Assembly (NCBI GenBank): GCA_041601535.1
Contig: JBFIHZ010000015.1
Location: 1 to 24,558 of the forward strand
From: JBFIHZ01 sp041601535
Lineage (GTDB): Bacteria > Pseudomonadota > Gammaproteobacteria > Xanthomonadales > SZUA-36
Reading direction: 5' to 3'
DNA length: 24,558 bases
Under the pieces are notes generated by a model that was not told where the DNA came from, did not search any database, and was given only the letters and a program-made list of their open reading frames with translations. Shown piece by piece: positions 21,709 through 24,558 of this stretch. How positions within the stretch are numbered: the stretch's first letter is position 1; the number at the start of each line of letters is the position of its first letter. The position numbers and the translations under genes were made by a program.

Positions 21709-22095
21709 ATGCGTCACCTAAAATCGGGAAGAAAACTGAATCGCAATAGCTCGCATCGCAAAGCGATGTTCCGCAATATGGCGAATTCACTATTCCAAAA
21801 TGAAATTATCAAAACCACCGTGCCGAAAGCCAAGGAATTGCGCCGGGTAGCCGAGCCGCTGATCACCCTGGCCAAGGACGACAGCGTGGCGCACCGCCGC
21901 CAGGCCTTTAACCGCCTGCGTGACCGCGAAGCCGTGACCAAGCTGTTCAATGAGCTGGGGCCGCGTTATGAGGCACGTCCCGGCGGTTATCTGCGGATCA
22001 TGAAGTGCGGTTTCCGTGCTGGTGACAATGCGCCCATGGCCTATGTTGAGCTGGTTGACCGTCCGCGCGCAGATGAAGTGGCCGACGCCGAGTAA
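21709..22095 (+). CDS. rplQ: 50S ribosomal protein bL17
   Basis: bL17 is a bacterial large-subunit protein near the tunnel exit. The 128 residues show MRHLKSGRKLNRNSSHRKAMFRNMANSL (standard, shown here in part), IKTTVPKAKELRRVAEPLITLAK, and the C-terminal GGYLRIMKCGFRAGDNAPMAYVELVDR. AAGGA at 21697–21701 supports ATG 21709. Last gene of the alpha operon; an intrinsic terminator follows 20 nt later. Confidence 0.97.
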   Translation: MRHLKSGRKLNRNSSHRKAMFRNMANSLFQNEIIKTTVPKAKELRRVAEPLITLAKDDSVAHRRQAFNRLRDREAVTKLFNELGPRYEARPGGYLRIMKCGFRAGDNAPMAYVELVDRPRADEVADAE

Positions 22096-22115
22096 AGCGC
22101 GTTCCGCATATAGTG

Positions 22116-22144
22116 TAAAAAGCCCGGCCACGCCGGGCTTTTTT
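22116..22144 (+). terminator. Intrinsic terminator of the alpha operon
   Basis: AGCCCGGC (22121–22128), loop CAC, GCCGGGCT (22132–22139), an 8-bp GC-rich stem followed by a T-run to 22144 and preceded by AAAA at 22117–22120. It is the clearest terminator in the window; the flanking A and T runs would also let it work on minus-strand transcripts. Confidence 0.93.
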
Positions 22145-22169
22145 ATGTCTGCGAATCAGCTGGAGTACA

Positions 22170-23012
22170 ATGCGGCTGATGCACGGACTGAAAGGCTCCA
22201 TACTCAAACGCTGGCATAGCCTGACCGTGTCGCCAGCCCGCCTGCGGCGTTTCTGGGCACCGCCGTATTGGCAGGATGCCGGCGGCTTCAGGGACATTGC
22301 CTGCGCCCACTGCCGTAAGTTCAACCCCGCATCGACACAATGCTCCATCCGCTTCGGCACGCCATTGAGAAAATGCGTTGTCGCCGCGATCGAAGCGCAC
22401 CTCAACGACCTGCGGGGTGAGGAGGTGCTGGAGATCGGTTTCGGTTCCTACGCGCTGGCACGTAACCTGGTCAGGCGCAGTGGTGGACGCTGGACCGGTA
22501 TCGACCCTGGCCAGCCGGTCTCGGCAGTGGCCAGACTGGGGCACGGTGGATACGGACATGCGGCTGAAATCCCTTTCCGCGACCAGCAGTTCGACCGTGT
22601 ATTTGCCATCCAGTCGCTGGAACACTGGGGACAAAAGGCTGCCCCACGGCGCGAACCTTCGGACTACATCGACTGCATGAATGAGCTGCTGCGCGTGTTG
22701 AAACCGGGTGGCAGGGTTTACCTGGATGCGCCGGTGCATTTTCACGGTCACGAGATGTTCATCATGGGGGACACACAGCGGATCAGGGCTTTGTTTGATC
22801 CGCGCAAGTGGGATGAACTGGTGCTGGAACGGTGGCGTTATCACTACCAGCCGCTGGAACCGTATCCTCCCAGTCAGAAAGTGCTGGCTGAATGGGATAT
22901 CGAGATCAGCAGTTATCCTGATGAACAGGTTGCGGCGGCCCGTGACAGCTCGTCGGTCTGGTTGCTGACCTGTTCAGCCCGTAAAAAACCAGCGGGTTCG
23001 CCAGCAGGCTGA
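22170..23012 (+). CDS. SAM-dependent methyltransferase with N-terminal Cys motif
   Basis: A 280-residue class I methyltransferase of the Methyltransf_11 type; the substrate is unknown. Motif I is VLEIGFG (86–92), with an acidic GIDP end of strand β2, then AEIPFRDQQFDRVFAIQSLEHW (split here by type) and LLRVLKPGGRVYLDAP. The N-terminal 70 residues carry Cys45-x2-Cys48-x9-Cys58-x10-Cys69 before the Rossmann fold, a possible metal site. There is no signal peptide or membrane segment. Start is ATG 22170 with TGGAG 4 nt before, or ATG 22179 with long spacing. It starts 26 nt after the terminator, so its promoter is not obvious, and it converges on feoB. Confidence 0.8.
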   Translation: MRLMHGLKGSILKRWHSLTVSPARLRRFWAPPYWQDAGGFRDIACAHCRKFNPASTQCSIRFGTPLRKCVVAAIEAHLNDLRGEEVLEIGFGSYALARNLVRRSGGRWTGIDPGQPVSAVARLGHGGYGHAAEIPFRDQQFDRVFAIQSLEHWGQKAAPRREPSDYIDCMNELLRVLKPGGRVYLDAPVHFHGHEMFIMGDTQRIRALFDPRKWDELVLERWRYHYQPLEPYPPSQKVLAEWDIEISSYPDEQVAAARDSSSVWLLTCSARKKPAGSPAG

Positions 23013-23043
23013 CCGGGCTGCATCTGCTGCATTCGACAGAAAC

Positions 23044-24558
23044 TTAAAGCCGGCTGCCCAATTGATAAATCAGTAGTGCCCCGGTATAGCCCAGCACCGT
23101 CATATACGTCCAGGCAAACACCGGCCAGCGCCAGGTGCCGGTTTCGCGGCGAATCACAGCCAGTGTGGCCGCACACTGCAGGCACCAGGCGTAGAACAGC
23201 AACAGGCCAAGCACCATGGGCAGCGTGAAGATTGGCCGCCCGTCCGGCCATTGTGCGGCGCGCAGCTTGCTGGTCAGACTGGCTTCATCGGCTTCAGAGC
23301 CCACCGCGTACAGGGTACCCATAACGGCAACCACCACCTCGCGTGCCGGAAAACCGGCAATCACGGCGGAGGATACGCGCCAGTCCCAGCCCAACGGCAG
23401 AAATACCGGTTCAATCCACCGCCCGATGCGCCCCAGATAACTTTGTGACATCTGTTCGGCAGCCGCCTGATTGGCGGCCTGCTGTATCTGCTGTTCTGTT
23501 GGGGCCACCACCCGGGCCTGAGCCAGCAGGTCTTCGGCTTCCACATTTGACCGCGGATAATAAGCCAGCACCCAGACAATGACGGCCACCGTGAAAATCA
23601 CCGTTCCGGCGCGTTTCAGAAACACCTTGGCACGGTCCATCAATTTGATCAGCACGGTCTGGATATTGGGCCAGCGAAACTCCGGCAGGGCCAGCATGAA
23701 TGCCGGTTTGGGGCCTCGTAACGCGGATGATTTCAGCAGCCAGGCAGTGAACAGCCCACCCGCGATGCCCATCAGGTACAGGCCAAACAGCACCAGGCCC
23801 TGTAAATTGAACCAGCCGACCGATGTCTGGGGTACAAAGGCCGCGATCAGCAGGGCATAGATTGGCAAACGGGCGGAGCAGGTCATGAAGGGCGCCGCCA
23901 GAATGGTGGCAATGCGGTCGCGGCGGTCCGGAATGACACGCGTGGCCATAATGGATGGCACGGCACAGGCGAAACTGGACAACAGCGGAATGACCGACTG
24001 GCCGGACAGCCCGACCGTGCGCATCACCCGGTCCATCAGGAATGCGGCTCTTGCCAGGTAACCGGAGTCCTCAAGTACGATTATGAACAGGAACAGGATC
24101 AGGATCTGCGGCAGGAATACCACCACGCTGCCGACGCCGGATATCACGCCATCAGCAATAAAACTGGTCAGCGCATTGCTGCCGAATTCACTGGTCACCC
24201 ACAGGCTCAGTTGCCCAGCGGCACCCTCAATCAGGTCCATCAGCGGCGTCGCCCAGGAAAACACCGCCTGGAATACCATGATCATCACCGCGAAGAAAGC
24301 AATCGTGGCGGGCCATGGCTGGTTCAGCCAGCGCAGAAAGCGCGCGCCGAAGCGGGACAGTAACGGCGCCTGGTGAATGACTTCCTCATAAACCTGCTGT
24401 GCCCACTGGTAGCGTTTTCTGGCTTCTTCCGCTTGTGGTGGTTGGCCGGCAAACAACTGTTGCCGTGTGCTTTCCAGGCGCTGCGGCGCAAGTTGTGCGA
24501 GGATTTCCCGCTCGATATCACTGCCCGGGTGAAGCAGGGCCTGAATCACGTCTATCCG
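23044..24558 (-). CDS. feoB: Ferrous iron transporter FeoB, C-terminal part (cut by window edge)
   Basis: FeoB is the inner-membrane ferrous iron importer. The 504 visible residues are open at the right edge, so the N-terminal G-protein domain lies outside the window. They include the end of the helical linker, then the membrane region: FLPQILILFLFIIVLEDSGYLARAAF (first gate, in part), FACAVPSIMATRVIPDRRDRIATI, PFMTCSARLPIYALL with the conserved Cys, GFPAREVVVAVMGTLY, and the C-terminal AATLAVIRRETGTWRWP. The motif CAVP replaces the GCNVP of enteric FeoB, as I recall for other FeoB of this type. It ends 31 nt from the methyltransferase stop; the genes converge. No feoA or feoC is visible downstream. 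Confidence 0.93.
   Translation of the reverse strand, partial: RIDVIQALLHPGSDIEREILAQLAPQRLESTRQQLFAGQPPQAEEARKRYQWAQQVYEEVIHQAPLLSRFGARFLRWLNQPWPATIAFFAVMIMVFQAVFSWATPLMDLIEGAAGQLSLWVTSEFGSNALTSFIADGVISGVGSVVVFLPQILILFLFIIVLEDSGYLARAAFLMDRVMRTVGLSGQSVIPLLSSFACAVPSIMATRVIPDRRDRIATILAAPFMTCSARLPIYALLIAAFVPQTSVGWFNLQGLVLFGLYLMGIAGGLFTAWLLKSSALRGPKPAFMLALPEFRWPNIQTVLIKLMDRAKVFLKRAGTVIFTVAVIVWVLAYYPRSNVEAEDLLAQARVVAPTEQQIQQAANQAAAEQMSQSYLGRIGRWIEPVFLPLGWDWRVSSAVIAGFPAREVVVAVMGTLYAVGSEADEASLTSKLRAAQWPDGRPIFTLPMVLGLLLFYAWCLQCAATLAVIRRETGTWRWPVFAWTYMTVLGYTGALLIYQLGSRL

Overview
The window reads as the core of a gammaproteobacterial chromosome, with G+C in the mid-to-high 50s by eye. The order lolB–ispE–tRNA-Gln–prs–rplY–pth–ychF, followed by tRNA-Tyr/Gly/Thr–tuf and the S10, spc and alpha ribosomal protein operons, is typical of Gammaproteobacteria. 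As I recall, joining the ychF cluster to the tRNA–tuf cluster is the arrangement seen in Xanthomonadales-like genomes. Order-level placement is inference. Everything is on the + strand except the last gene.

Layout. 1–5453: a cell-envelope and translation-support cluster with the 3' tail of an unknown gene, lolB (outer-membrane lipoprotein insertion), ispE (isoprenoid precursors), tRNA-Gln(TTG), prs (PRPP synthesis), rplY (L25/CTC), pth and ychF. 5536–5959: a small acidic-tailed protein with its own promoter. 6070–6887: a promoter, a structured leader, and tRNA-Tyr(GTA), tRNA-Gly(TCC) and tRNA-Thr(GGT). 6930–8120: tuf (EF-Tu). 8178–13125: S10 operon (rpsJ to rpsQ). 13172–19091: spc operon (rplN to rpmJ, including secY). 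19112–22095: alpha operon (rpsM, rpsK, rpsD, rpoA, rplQ) with an internal promoter, closed by a strong intrinsic terminator at 22116–22144. 22170–23012: a SAM-dependent methyltransferase with an N-terminal cysteine motif. 23044–24558 (minus): the C-terminal membrane part of FeoB, cut by the window edge.

Most of the window is conserved translation machinery transcribed as long, tightly packed units with many 1–8 nt stop/start overlaps. The departures from this are the points worth checking: (1) tuf joins tRNA-Tyr/Gly/Thr directly to rpsJ, with none of the usual secE–nusG–rplKAJL–rpoBC–rpsL–rpsG–fusA block between, which looks like a collapse of two tuf copies in assembly or a real rearrangement; (2) a 195-nt expanded rplX–rplE gap with an imperfect duplication, a REP-like segment and possible micro-ORFs, at the site where S8 represses the spc operon in E. 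coli; (3) a strongly structured leader before rplY; (4) promoters with GC-rich discriminators inside ispE, before rplY and before rpsM. I found no CRISPR array, phage, IS element or clear accessory system.
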